A DNA stretch of 64,000 nt from the NCBI RefSeq assembly GCF_026342405.1, contig NZ_JAPEMU010000001.1, forward strand, positions 5,766,001 through 5,830,000, written 5' to 3'. Position 1 is the first letter of the stretch. Each line of letters begins with the position of its first letter. The position numbers and the translations under genes were made by a program. The notes beneath the pieces were generated by a model. That model was not told the DNA's origin and did no database searches. It saw only the letters and a program-made list of their open reading frames with translations. Shown piece by piece: positions 44,122 to 52,358 of the stretch. The DNA is from Kitasatospora sp. NBC_00240. Its GTDB lineage: Bacteria > Actinomycetota > Actinomycetes > Streptomycetales > Streptomycetaceae.

Positions 44122-45447
44122 CTACTGCGTGAGGCCGCTCGGGCGGCCGTGCTCGTCCCAGACGGTGACGGGGGTGAAGCCGCGGTGGCCGCACTCGCCG
44201 AAGAGGGTGACCGGGCGGCCGCCGGAGACGGCGGCGAGCTGCCAGAGCGCCGGCTCGGGCAGGCCGGCCCGGTGCAGTCGCAGGCTGTGCCGGCCGTCGG
44301 TGAGGTGCCAGCCGTCGATGTCGTGGACCGGGATCACGCCGGTCAGCACGGTGGGCCAGGACTCGGTCCACGGGTCCTCGGCGACGGCCGCGCCGTAGCC
44401 GGCCAGCGCCTCGGCCGGGGAGATGCCCGCCGGGACGGCGTCGCCGGGGGACTGCGGCGCGCCGTAGCGGGTGCCGAGGACGGCGCGCAGCGGCCGGGCA
44501 CCGGGGTGGAAGGCCAGCTCGGCCTCCAGTTCCTGGCCGGTGGGCAGGGCCAGGTCGGGGGCCTGGCCGGGGCGGCCGAAGGCGAGCAGCAGGGCGGGGC
44601 GGCCGGTCTTGGCGCCGCGCAGCCAGAGCCGGCGGGTGGTCAGCCGTTCGTCGGGGGTGTCGCGCACCCCCAGGACCTGCCAGCGGTCCCGGACGGTGGG
44701 GCCGGCGAGCAGTTCGGCGGTCTCGGAGGTGAAGCCGACCCGGGCGCGGACGGTGGCGCCGAGCGCCTCGGGCAGGTCGTCGACCCGGCCGTAGGCGGTG
44801 GCCAGCAGATGCAGCATCGCGTACTCCTCCAGCAGGTCGCCCTGCGCGGTGTGGTCCAGTTCGCGGACCTTGGTGGCCAGGCCCGGGGCCTGGGCGTCGA
44901 CCATCCGGGCGGCGACCTCCTCCCAGTCGGACCGGGTGCCGCCGGTGTCGGCCAGGCCGTGCCGGATCCGGTCGGCGAGCCGGAGCCGGAGCTCCTGCGC
45001 GCCGGCCGCGACCCGGGCGGAGCGCTTCTCGGCCCGCCGCCGCGCGGCGGCCGGGTCGGCGGCGGCCGCCTCGGCCTTGGCGGTGCGCCGCTCGGCGGCC
45101 TGTTCGGTGCGTTCCTGGCGCTCCTTCAGCCAGTCGGCGGCCCAGTCGGCGGGCTCGGCGCCGGCCGGGACGGCCTCGGGGCTGCCGCTCCACAGCAGGA
45201 GCAGCCCGAGGGCGTGCTTGCACGGGAACTTGCGGCTCGGGCAGCTGCACCGGTAGGCGGGCGTGGTCAGTTCGACGACCGTCCGGTACGGCGTGCTGCC
45301 GCTGCCCTTGCACTCGCCCCAGAGGGCCGCCCCGTCGGTGCCCGTGCCCGACCAGGGCGCGGGCGAGGACAGCTTGCCCGCCGCCTTGCATGAGGGGGCG
45401 TCAGGCGCCAGGGACAGGACGTGTTCGGTGCTCCAGCGTTCCTCCAT
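44122..45447 (-). CDS. SWIM zinc-finger protein of the MoxR-VWA module
   Basis: 441 residues from the ATG at 45447 (a GTG two codons upstream is an alternative). The SWIM zinc finger is near the N-terminus: Cys67, Cys69, Cys76 and His78 in YRCSCPSRKFPCKHALGLLL (C-x-C-x6-C-x-H). SWIM domains bind DNA or proteins. Residues 100-160 form a charged helix rich in Ala/Glu/Arg (ERQERTEQAAERRTAKAEAA). The C-terminal half has strand-rich character (RRLWLRGAKTGRPALLLAFG). It resembles E. coli YehQ in architecture. First gene of a two-gene minus-strand unit with the DUF5691 gene; divergent from the MoxR ATPase gene. Confidence 0.88.
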   Translation of the reverse strand: MEERWSTEHVLSLAPDAPSCKAAGKLSSPAPWSGTGTDGAALWGECKGSGSTPYRTVVELTTPAYRCSCPSRKFPCKHALGLLLLWSGSPEAVPAGAEPADWAADWLKERQERTEQAAERRTAKAEAAAADPAAARRRAEKRSARVAAGAQELRLRLADRIRHGLADTGGTRSDWEEVAARMVDAQAPGLATKVRELDHTAQGDLLEEYAMLHLLATAYGRVDDLPEALGATVRARVGFTSETAELLAGPTVRDRWQVLGVRDTPDERLTTRRLWLRGAKTGRPALLLAFGRPGQAPDLALPTGQELEAELAFHPGARPLRAVLGTRYGAPQSPGDAVPAGISPAEALAGYGAAVAEDPWTESWPTVLTGVIPVHDIDGWHLTDGRHSLRLHRAGLPEPALWQLAAVSGGRPVTLFGECGHRGFTPVTVWDEHGRPSGLTQ

Positions 45448-45673
45448 GGCCACGACGCTAGGGGGAGGGACTGACAACGGGGGCGGCCGAACTGATCGCC
45501 GGTCAGTGGCCCGCGACCGGTTGTCAGTGGCGGGGTGCATGGTTGTTCGAGCAGGCCGGACGGGGCCCTTCCCGCCGGCCGGACGACATCTGCGCCGATG
45601 CTCCCCATCGATCACCCCGCCGCCCGCGACCCCTGCCACAGGTGTGTCCGGCGGCCGACCAGAAGGAGCCCCC
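45448..45673. promoter_or_regulatory. Divergent promoter region of the SWIM and MoxR operons, with inverted half-sites
   Basis: 226 bp. Two perfect inverted copies of a 9-mer, ACTGACAAC at 45470-45478 and GTTGTCAGT at 45520-45528, lie 41 bp apart, with a third related dyad ACTGATCGCCGGTCAGT at 45491-45507 between them. The arrangement fits an operator serving both directions; TTGTCA in the arms could also be -35 hexamers. Confidence 0.5.
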
Positions 45674-46786
45674 ATGACGACTGCGACGACTGCCGGGACG
45701 ACCGACGCCGAGGTGCTGCGGGAGCACGCCGAGGACGCGTTCGCCGCCGAGCTGGCCGCGCTCGCCGGGCAGGACGACCGCCCGCGCCCCGAGCGCTGGC
45801 GGCTCTCGCCGTGGGCCGTGGCCACCTACCTGCTGGGCGGGGAGCTGCCCGACGGCACCGTGATCACCCCCAAGTACATCGGCCCGCGCCGGATCGTCGA
45901 GGTCGCCGTCACCACCCTGGCCACCGACCGGGCGCTGCTGCTGCTCGGGGTGCCGGGGACGGCCAAGACCTGGGTGTCCGAGCACCTGGCGGCCGCGATC
46001 AGCGGGGACTCCACGCTGCTCGTCCAGGGCACCGCGGGCACGCCCGAGGAGGCCGTCCGGTACGGCTGGAACTACGCCCAGCTGCTCGCCCACGGCCCCA
46101 GCCGGGCCGCCCTGGTGCCCTCGCCGGTGATGCGGGCGATGGCCGACGGCAAGATCGCCCGGGTGGAGGAGCTGACCCGGATCCCGGCCGACGTCCAGGA
46201 CAGCCTGATCACCATCCTGTCCGAGAAGACCCTGCCGGTCCCCGAGCTGGGCGGTGAGACCCAGGCGGTCCGCGGCTTCAACCTGATCGCCACCGCGAAC
46301 GACCGGGACCGCGGCGTCAACGAGCTGTCGAGCGCGCTGCGCCGCCGGTTCAACACGGTGGTGCTGCCGCTGCCCGCGACGCTGGACGAGGAGGTCGACA
46401 TCGTCACCCGCCGGGTCGGCCAGCTGGGCCGCTCGCTGGACCTGCCGGAGCTGCCGGGCGGGGCGGAGGAGATCCGCCGGGTGGTCACCGTCTTCCGCGA
46501 GCTGCGGGACGGCATCACCGCCGACGGGCGGACGAAGGTGAAGACGCCGAGCAGCACCCTGTCGACGGCCGAGGCGATCTCGGTGGTCACCAACGGCCTC
46601 GCGCTGGCCGCGCACTTCGGCGACGGGGTGCTCCGGGCCGGCGACGTGACCACGGGCATCCTCGGCGCCGTCCTGCGCGACCCGGTCGCCGACCAGGTGG
46701 TCTGGCGCGAGTACCTGGAGGGCGTGGTCCGCGAGCGCGACGGCTGGAAGGACTTCTACCGCGCCGCCCGCGAGAACGCCCGCTGA
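45674..46786 (+). CDS. MoxR-type AAA+ ATPase of the VWA module
   Basis: 370 residues from the ATG at 45674, ribosome site AGAAGGAGCC. The AAA+ domain (about 70-300) has Walker A GVPGTAKT (92-99), a Walker-B region around VEELTRIPADVQDSLITIL, sensor-1 NLIATANDRDRGVNELSSAL and the arginine-finger region RRRFNTVVLPLP. The GTAGTPEEAVRYGWNYAQLL segment matches the substrate-binding loop region of MoxR/YehL-type ATPases. MoxR ATPases act as chaperones that load or remodel metal-dependent VWA partners, and a VWA protein is encoded two genes downstream. First gene of a three-gene operon (MoxR, DUF5682, VWA). Confidence 0.93.
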   Translation: MTTATTAGTTDAEVLREHAEDAFAAELAALAGQDDRPRPERWRLSPWAVATYLLGGELPDGTVITPKYIGPRRIVEVAVTTLATDRALLLLGVPGTAKTWVSEHLAAAISGDSTLLVQGTAGTPEEAVRYGWNYAQLLAHGPSRAALVPSPVMRAMADGKIARVEELTRIPADVQDSLITILSEKTLPVPELGGETQAVRGFNLIATANDRDRGVNELSSALRRRFNTVVLPLPATLDEEVDIVTRRVGQLGRSLDLPELPGGAEEIRRVVTVFRELRDGITADGRTKVKTPSSTLSTAEAISVVTNGLALAAHFGDGVLRAGDVTTGILGAVLRDPVADQVVWREYLEGVVRERDGWKDFYRAARENAR

Positions 46787-46820
46787 ACCCGACCGACGGT
46801 CTTCGAGGAGAGGAGGCGCG

Positions 46821-49391
46821 ATGAGCGCAGAGGTGACGCTGCTCGGCGTCCGGCACCACGGCCCGGGTTCGGCGCGCGCGGTGGCGGCCGCGCTGGAGCA
46901 GCTGCGGCCGGACGTGGTGCTGGTCGAGGGCCCGCCGGAGGCCGATCCGATCATCGACCTGGCCGGCGACAAGGAGATGGTTCCGCCGGTCGCCCTGCTG
47001 GCCCACGCCGTGGACGACCCGGCCAGGGCGGCGTTCTGGCCCTTCGCGGTCTTCTCCCCGGAATGGGTCGCGATCCGGTACGCCCTCGACGCCGACGTCC
47101 CCGTCCGGTTCATCGACCTGCCCGCGGCGTACAGCCTCGCCACGGAACCGACCGGGCCCCGGAGCCCGTCCGAGCCGTCAGGGGGAGTGCCGGGGGGCAC
47201 TTCTCCGGACAGCCGCCCGGACCAGGCCCTCCCGGCCGACAGCGGCCCGGGCGAGGACGGCGGTGGGCAGGAGGGCCTCCCGGACGGTCACCTCCCGGAC
47301 GGTCACCTCCCGGACGGCGGGCCGGACGGTCACCTCCCGGACGGCGGCCCGGCGGGCGGCGACCCGATCGGCGCGCTGGCCGCGGCGGCCGGCCACGACG
47401 ACGCCGAGCGCTGGTGGGAGGACGTGGTCGAGCACCGGGCCCCCGGCGCGGACGCCCTCGCGCCCTTCACGGCGGTCGCCGAGGCCATGACGGCACTGCG
47501 CGAGGACGGCGGGGCCGGGCGCCGCGACGAGCTGCGCGAGGCGTACATGCGCCAGCAGGTCCGGGCCGCCCGGCGGGCCGGGCACCGGCGGATCGCCGTC
47601 GTCTGCGGTGCCTGGCACGTCCCGGCGCTGGCCACGATGCCGACCGTCGCGCACGACCGGGCCCTGCTCGCCACCCTGCCCAAGAAGGTCCGCACCGAGA
47701 TCACCTGGGTCCCGTGGACCCACCGCCGGCTCTCCCAGCACACCGGCTACGGCGCCGGCATCGCCTCGCCCGGCTGGTACCACCACCTGTTCGCCGCCGA
47801 CGGCGACCCGCTCGCCCGGTGGATGACGATGGCCGCCGACCTGCTCCGCCGGGAGGACCACCCGGTCTCGTCCGCGCACGTCATCGAGGCCGTCCGGCTG
47901 GCCGGCACGCTCGCGGTGATGCGCGGCCGCCCGCTGGCCGGGCTGACCGAGACGCTGGACGCCGTCCGCTCGGTGATGTGCGACGGCTCGGACGTCGCGC
48001 TGGCCCTGGTGCACGACCGGCTGGTGATCGGCGACGCGCTGGGCGAGGTGCCCGACGCGGCCCCGGCCGTGCCGCTCCAACGGGACCTCACCCGGCTCCA
48101 GCGCACCCTGCGGCTCAAGCCGGAGCCCGAGGCCCGGGATCTGGACCTCGACCTCCGCAAGGAGAACGACGTCGCCCGCTCCCGGCTGCTGCACCGCCTG
48201 CGGCTGCTCGGCGTCGACTGGGGCACCCCGAGCCGGTCCGCGGTCAACTCCACCGGCACCTTCCGGGAGAGCTGGCGGCTGCGCTGGGAGCCGGAGTTCG
48301 CGGTCCGGATCGTGGAGGCCGCCCAGTGGGGCACCACGGTCGAGGACGCGGCGACCGGCAAGGCGGTGGAGACGGCCGCCCGGGCCGGCGAACTCGGCGC
48401 GCTGACCGGGCTGGTGGAGCGCTGTCTGCTGGCAGGCCTGTCGCGGGCGCTGCCCGCGGTGATGCGGGTGCTCGCCGACCGGGCCGCCCTCGACACAGAC
48501 GTGGCCCAACTGGCCGGGGCACTGCCCTCGTTGGTCCGGGCCCTGCGGTACGGGGACGTCCGGGGCACGGACAGCACCGCGCTGGACGCGGTGGCCAGGG
48601 GGCTGGCCGAGCGGGTCTGCGTCGGCCTGCCGCCCGCCTGCACCGGCCTGGACGCGGAGGGCGCGGCGGCGATGCGGCGCTCCGTCGACGAGGTGCACGC
48701 GGCGATCGGCCTGCTGGAGAACGCCGCCGGGACGGGCACCGGCGCCGCCGGCAGCACCGGAACTACCGGCACCGGTCAGGGCGGCGCCCCGCGCCCGGCG
48801 GCCGATACGCTCGCCGACCGCTGGGCCGCCACCCTCGGCTCGCTGGCCCGCCGCGAGCCGGCCGGCGGCGCGGCGACCGGCGTCCCCGGGCTGCTCCGCG
48901 GCCGGGCCGTGCGGCTGCTGCTGGACGACGGCCGGCTGGACTCCGCGGAGGCGGGCCGCCGGATGGGTCTGGTGCTCTCCACGGCCAGTGCCCCGGCGGA
49001 CGCCGCGGGCTGGGTGGAGGGCTTCCTGTCGGGCGGCGGCGCCCTGCTGCTGCACGACGCCCGCCTGCTGGGTCTGCTGGACGGCTGGCTGGCGGGCGTG
49101 CCCGGCGAGGTCTTCACCGATGTGCTGCCGCTGCTGCGCCGGACGTTCTCCGCCTTGGAGGCCGGGGTGCGCCGCACGGTCGGCGAGCAGGTGGCCGCCG
49201 GTCCGCTCGGCGCCCCGGCGGCGCGGCCGGCCGGCCCGGCGGCGGACCTCGACGAGGAACGTGCGGACGCCGCGCTGCCCACCGTGGCCCTGCTGCTCGG
49301 CCTGGCCGGGCCGCAGTCGCCGGCCGGTCCCGGCCGGCCGGGCGACGGCCTGCGGCGGATCCCCCGGCAGACCGACCGCCGCAGTGCCTGA
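46821..49391 (+). CDS. DUF5682 family protein of the MoxR-VWA module
   Basis: 856 residues from the ATG at 46821, ribosome site GAGGAGAGGAGG. The N-terminal LLGVRHHGPGSARAVAAALE and VLVEGPPEADPIIDLAGDKE are the conserved start, and GHRRIAVVCGAWHVPAL and ITWVPWTHRRLSQHTGYGAG further motifs with conserved His residues, which recall the TraB/PrgY-like (erythromycin-esterase-like) metal-site fold; that link is inference. About 100 residues of low complexity (115-190) are inserted, including tandem LPDGH pentapeptides. The C-terminal two-thirds are helical. It lies 34 bp after the MoxR gene, so it is co-transcribed. Resembles E. coli YehM by position. No known reaction. Confidence 0.85.
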   Translation: MSAEVTLLGVRHHGPGSARAVAAALEQLRPDVVLVEGPPEADPIIDLAGDKEMVPPVALLAHAVDDPARAAFWPFAVFSPEWVAIRYALDADVPVRFIDLPAAYSLATEPTGPRSPSEPSGGVPGGTSPDSRPDQALPADSGPGEDGGGQEGLPDGHLPDGHLPDGGPDGHLPDGGPAGGDPIGALAAAAGHDDAERWWEDVVEHRAPGADALAPFTAVAEAMTALREDGGAGRRDELREAYMRQQVRAARRAGHRRIAVVCGAWHVPALATMPTVAHDRALLATLPKKVRTEITWVPWTHRRLSQHTGYGAGIASPGWYHHLFAADGDPLARWMTMAADLLRREDHPVSSAHVIEAVRLAGTLAVMRGRPLAGLTETLDAVRSVMCDGSDVALALVHDRLVIGDALGEVPDAAPAVPLQRDLTRLQRTLRLKPEPEARDLDLDLRKENDVARSRLLHRLRLLGVDWGTPSRSAVNSTGTFRESWRLRWEPEFAVRIVEAAQWGTTVEDAATGKAVETAARAGELGALTGLVERCLLAGLSRALPAVMRVLADRAALDTDVAQLAGALPSLVRALRYGDVRGTDSTALDAVARGLAERVCVGLPPACTGLDAEGAAAMRRSVDEVHAAIGLLENAAGTGTGAAGSTGTTGTGQGGAPRPAADTLADRWAATLGSLARREPAGGAATGVPGLLRGRAVRLLLDDGRLDSAEAGRRMGLVLSTASAPADAAGWVEGFLSGGGALLLHDARLLGLLDGWLAGVPGEVFTDVLPLLRRTFSALEAGVRRTVGEQVAAGPLGAPAARPAGPAADLDEERADAALPTVALLLGLAGPQSPAGPGRPGDGLRRIPRQTDRRSA
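47277..47348 (+). repeat. In-frame 15-bp tandem repeat inside the DUF5682 gene
   Basis: Units of CTCCCGGACGGTCAC at 47277-47291 and 47292-47306, then variants at 47307-47321 and 47334-47348 with a 12-bp partial unit between. They encode LPDGH LPDGH LPDGG PDGH LPDGG. All repeats preserve the frame. Confidence 0.9.
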
Positions 49392-49422
49392 GCCGGCGCT
49401 TTGGCGTCCTCAGGCGCCGGCA

Positions 49423-49517
49423 CTGTCCTGAAGCCCTGCAGAACCGCTGTCCTGAAGCCCTGCAGAACCGCTGCCTTGCAGTACCGCTGTCCGAAGTCCC
49501 GCTGCCCTGAAGTCCCG
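49423..49517 (+). repeat. Short tandem repeat between DUF5682 and VWA genes
   Basis: Two exact adjacent copies of a 24-bp unit (49423-49446 and 49447-49470), starting CTGTCCTGAAGCCCTG and ending AGAACCG. Three shortened derivatives follow at 49471-49486, 49487-49501 and 49502-49517. It lies 31 bp after the DUF5682 stop and ends 57 bp before the VWA start, so it is in the transcribed spacer. Confidence 0.9.
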
Positions 49518-49574
49518 ACGACGACGCGACATCGCGAGAACCCAAGTCCGAGATCCCGTCAGAAGGAGTGCCCG

Positions 49575-50831
49575 ATGTCCGTCACACCCCAGTTCGCCGC
49601 GGCCGGCGGCGGCGCCCCCGGTACGGCCGCCGGCACCGCCCTCGGTTCCGGTCCGGGCACCGGTTCGGACGCCGACGCCGAGCGGCTGCGCCGCTGGCGG
49701 CTGGTGCTCGGCGGGGAGGCCGACGGGACGGGCTGCCGCCTCCTCGGCCGGGACGCCGCGATGGACGCCGCCCTCGCCGCCCTCTACCGGGGGGAGGCCG
49801 GCGAGGGTGCGAAGCCGGGCCCGCGCACTGCCGGGCTGGGCGGGTCCGCGCCGCAGGTGGCCCGCTGGCTGGGCGACATCCGGGAGTACTTCCCGAGTTC
49901 GGTCGTCCAGCTGATGCAGCAGGACGCCATCTCCCGGCTGGGCCTGGAGCGCCTGCTGCTGGAGCCGGAGATGCTGGAGGCCGTCGAGCCGGACGTCCAC
50001 CTGGTCGGCACGCTGCTCTCGCTGAAGCACGCGCTGCCCGAGACCACCCGGGAGACCGCCCGGGCCGTGGTCGGCAAGGTGGTCGCGGACCTGGAGCGCC
50101 GGCTGGCCGACCGGACCAGGGCCACCCTCGGCGGTGCGCTGGACCGCAGTGCGAAGGTCAACCGCCCCCGCCACCGCGACATCGACTGGGACCGCACGAT
50201 CCGGGCCAATCTCAAGAACTACCTGCCCGAGGCCGGCCCGGACGGGCGCGGCACGGTCGTCCCCGAGCGGCTGATCGGCTACGCCCGGGCCCAGCGGGCG
50301 GTGAAGAAGGACGTGATCCTCTGCATCGACCAGTCCGGTTCGATGGCGCCGTCGGTGGTCCATTCGGCGGTGTTCGGCGCGGTGCTCGCCTCGATGAAGA
50401 CGCTGGACACCCGACTGGTGGTCTTCGACACCTCGGTGGTCGACCTCACCGAGCAACTGAGCGATCCGGTGGACGTGCTGTTCGCGACTCAGCTCGGCGG
50501 CGGCACCGACATCAACCGGGCGCTGGCCTACTGCCAGTCGCGGATCACCCGGCCCTCGGAGACGATCGTGGTGCTGATCAGCGACCTCTACGAGGGCGGC
50601 ATCCGCAACGAGATGCTCAAGCGGGTCGCGGCGATGAAGGCGTCCGGCGTCCAGTTCATCGCCCTGCTGGCCCTCTCGGACGAGGGGGCCCCGGCGTACG
50701 ACCACGCCCACGCGGCCGCGCTGGCCGCCCTGGGGGCGCCCGCCTTCGCCTGCACCCCGGACGCCTTCCCGGAGATCATGGCGGCCGCGATCGAGAAGCG
50801 TCCGCTGCCGGTACCCGACCTGCAGAACTGA
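49575..50831 (+). CDS. VWA-domain (MIDAS) protein of the MoxR-VWA module
   Basis: 418 residues from the ATG at 49575, ribosome site AGAAGGAG. N-terminal half (40-230) is helical (MQQDAISRLGLERLLLEPEM, KHALPETTRETARAVVGKVV) and contains NRPRHRDIDWDRTIRANLKN, a conserved basic element. The von Willebrand A domain (about 245-418) has an intact MIDAS: Asp252-x-Ser254-x-Ser256 (DQSGS), Thr in GGGTDINRAL and Asp in LISDLYEGG, so it should bind a divalent metal and a protein ligand. The pairing with a MoxR ATPase is the recurrent MoxR-VWA theme. It resembles E. coli YehP. No signal peptide, so the module is cytoplasmic. Confidence 0.92.
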   Translation: MSVTPQFAAAGGGAPGTAAGTALGSGPGTGSDADAERLRRWRLVLGGEADGTGCRLLGRDAAMDAALAALYRGEAGEGAKPGPRTAGLGGSAPQVARWLGDIREYFPSSVVQLMQQDAISRLGLERLLLEPEMLEAVEPDVHLVGTLLSLKHALPETTRETARAVVGKVVADLERRLADRTRATLGGALDRSAKVNRPRHRDIDWDRTIRANLKNYLPEAGPDGRGTVVPERLIGYARAQRAVKKDVILCIDQSGSMAPSVVHSAVFGAVLASMKTLDTRLVVFDTSVVDLTEQLSDPVDVLFATQLGGGTDINRALAYCQSRITRPSETIVVLISDLYEGGIRNEMLKRVAAMKASGVQFIALLALSDEGAPAYDHAHAAALAALGAPAFACTPDAFPEIMAAAIEKRPLPVPDLQN

Positions 50832-50935
50832 GCGGCCGGACCGGAAATTCACCCGGACGGGTGAACCGGGTCGGACCTCACCGGGGGTCGCCGGGCGCGG
50901 TGAGCGGCACGCCCGACACGCCGTGGGCGGGCCGT
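50832..50935. other. Spacer after the VWA gene with a short dyad
   Basis: First part of a 338-bp gap before sucC. A dyad TTCACCC-GGAC-GGGTGAA (50848-50865) 17 bp past the VWA stop may be a weak terminator or an operator. Nothing else seen. Confidence 0.45.
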
Positions 50936-50951
50936 TGTGACGGTTCTCACC
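50936..50951. promoter_or_regulatory. CRP-like palindrome upstream of sucC
   Basis: TGTGA-CGGTTC-TCACC matches the CRP/FNR-family consensus TGTGA-N6-TCACA in 9 of 10 defined positions. It lies 219 bp before the sucC start. Streptomycetes encode a Crp protein with a similar target. Confidence 0.55.
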
Positions 50952-51169
50952 AAACCCGGGCCGGTCCCGGGCGAAACAGGCCCGTCGTACGGGGATAACC
51001 TGCCAGACGGACGTGACGCGCGTGTTGATTGACGTGTGCGCCCGTGGCTGTGTGGGCCGCAAGGCCGTATCTCTGCGTACCTGCACCGCCTCGACGACCC
51101 GCAGCGAAGATCCTGCCGTGGCACGCTCGTAGAGACACAATCCGCGACCACGAACAAGGACGAACACAC
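50952..51169. other. sucC leader and promoter region
   Basis: Contains candidate elements TACGGGGATAACCT (50988-51001) and TTGATTGACG (51023-51032), but no hexamer pair with standard spacing could be fixed. No gene supported. Confidence 0.4.
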
Positions 51170-52342
51170 GTGGACCTGTTCGAGTACCAGGCGAGGGACC
51201 TCTTCGCCAAGCACGGTGTACCCGTGCTTGACGGGGACGTCATCGAGACCCCCGAAGCAGCTCGTGCCATCGCCGAGCGCTTCGGTGGACGCGCCGTCGT
51301 CAAGGCTCAGGTGAAGGTCGGTGGCCGTGGCAAGGCCGGCGGCGTCAAGCTCGCCGCCGACCCGGCCGACGCGGTCGCCAAGGCCGAGGCGATCCTCGGT
51401 ATGGACATCAAGGGTCACACCGTTCACAAGGTGATGCTGGCCCAGACCGCGGACATCAAGGACGAGTACTACGTCTCGTTCCTGCTGGACCGCACCAACC
51501 GCACCTTCCTGGCCATGGCCAGCGTCGAGGGCGGCGTGGAGATCGAGGTCGTCGCCGAGGAGAACCCGGACGCACTGGCCAAGATCCCGGTCGACGCCAA
51601 CGAGGGCTGCACCCCGGAGAAGGCCGCCGAGATCGTCGCGGCCGCGAAGTTCCCGGCCGAGATCGCCGACCAGGTCGCCGACGTTCTGCAGAAGCTGTGG
51701 AAGGTCTTCATCGCCGAGGACGCGCTCCTCGTCGAGGTCAACCCGCTGATCAAGTCCGGCGAGGGCAAGATCATCGCGCTTGACGGCAAGGTGTCGCTGG
51801 ACGAGAACGCCGAGTTCCGTCAGCCCCACCACGAGGAGCTCGAGGACAAGGCCGCGGCCAACCCCCTCGAGGCGGCGGCGAAGGCCAAGGGCCTGAACTA
51901 CGTCAAGCTCGAGGGCGAGGTCGGCATCATCGGCAACGGCGCGGGTCTCGTCATGAGCACCCTGGACGTCGTCGCCTACGCCGGTGAGAACCACGGTGGC
52001 GTCAAGCCCGCCAACTTCCTCGACATCGGTGGCGGCGCCTCCGCCGAGGTGATGGCGAACGGCCTGGAGATCATCCTGGGCGACGCCGACGTCAAGTCGG
52101 TCTTCGTCAACGTCTTCGGCGGCATCACCGCGTGCGACGCGGTCGCCAACGGCATCGTGCAGGCGCTCGCGCTGCTGGAGGAGAAGGGCGAGGCCGTCAC
52201 CAAGCCCCTCGTCGTCCGCCTCGACGGCAACAACGCCGAGCTGGGGCGTCAGATCCTGACCGACGCCAACCACCCGCTCGTCGAGCAGGTGGACACCATG
52301 GACGGTGCGGCCGACCGCGCCGCCGAGCTGGCCAACAAGTAA
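51170..52342 (+). CDS. sucC: Succinate-CoA ligase (ADP-forming) beta subunit
   Basis: 390 residues from a GTG at 51170 (VDLFEYQARDLFAKHGVPVL), ribosome site AAGGA. The ATP-grasp domain covers about 1-230 with VVKAQVKVGGRGKAGGVKLA and the Mg/ATP motif LVEVNPLI; the C-terminal CoA-ligase domain has GIIGNGAGLVMSTLDVVAYAG, PANFLDIGGGA and VNVFGGITACD. With SucD it makes succinate, ATP and CoA from succinyl-CoA in the TCA cycle. Codons here are less extreme at the third position (more T-ending) than in most neighbours, as in highly expressed genes such as groEL. Forms an operon with sucD (16-bp gap). Confidence 0.98.
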   Translation: MDLFEYQARDLFAKHGVPVLDGDVIETPEAARAIAERFGGRAVVKAQVKVGGRGKAGGVKLAADPADAVAKAEAILGMDIKGHTVHKVMLAQTADIKDEYYVSFLLDRTNRTFLAMASVEGGVEIEVVAEENPDALAKIPVDANEGCTPEKAAEIVAAAKFPAEIADQVADVLQKLWKVFIAEDALLVEVNPLIKSGEGKIIALDGKVSLDENAEFRQPHHEELEDKAAANPLEAAAKAKGLNYVKLEGEVGIIGNGAGLVMSTLDVVAYAGENHGGVKPANFLDIGGGASAEVMANGLEIILGDADVKSVFVNVFGGITACDAVANGIVQALALLEEKGEAVTKPLVVRLDGNNAELGRQILTDANHPLVEQVDTMDGAADRAAELANK

Positions 52343-52358
52343 GGGAGAGGACTGAATC

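Noticed and set aside
47277..47348. CRISPR-like array
   Set aside because: Units are 15 bp, contiguous, in frame and without spacers; this is a coding repeat.
49401..49574. VWA protein starting about 58 codons earlier, across the tandem repeats
   Set aside because: The ATG at 49575 has a strong ribosome site and begins family-like sequence; the upstream part is repeat-derived.
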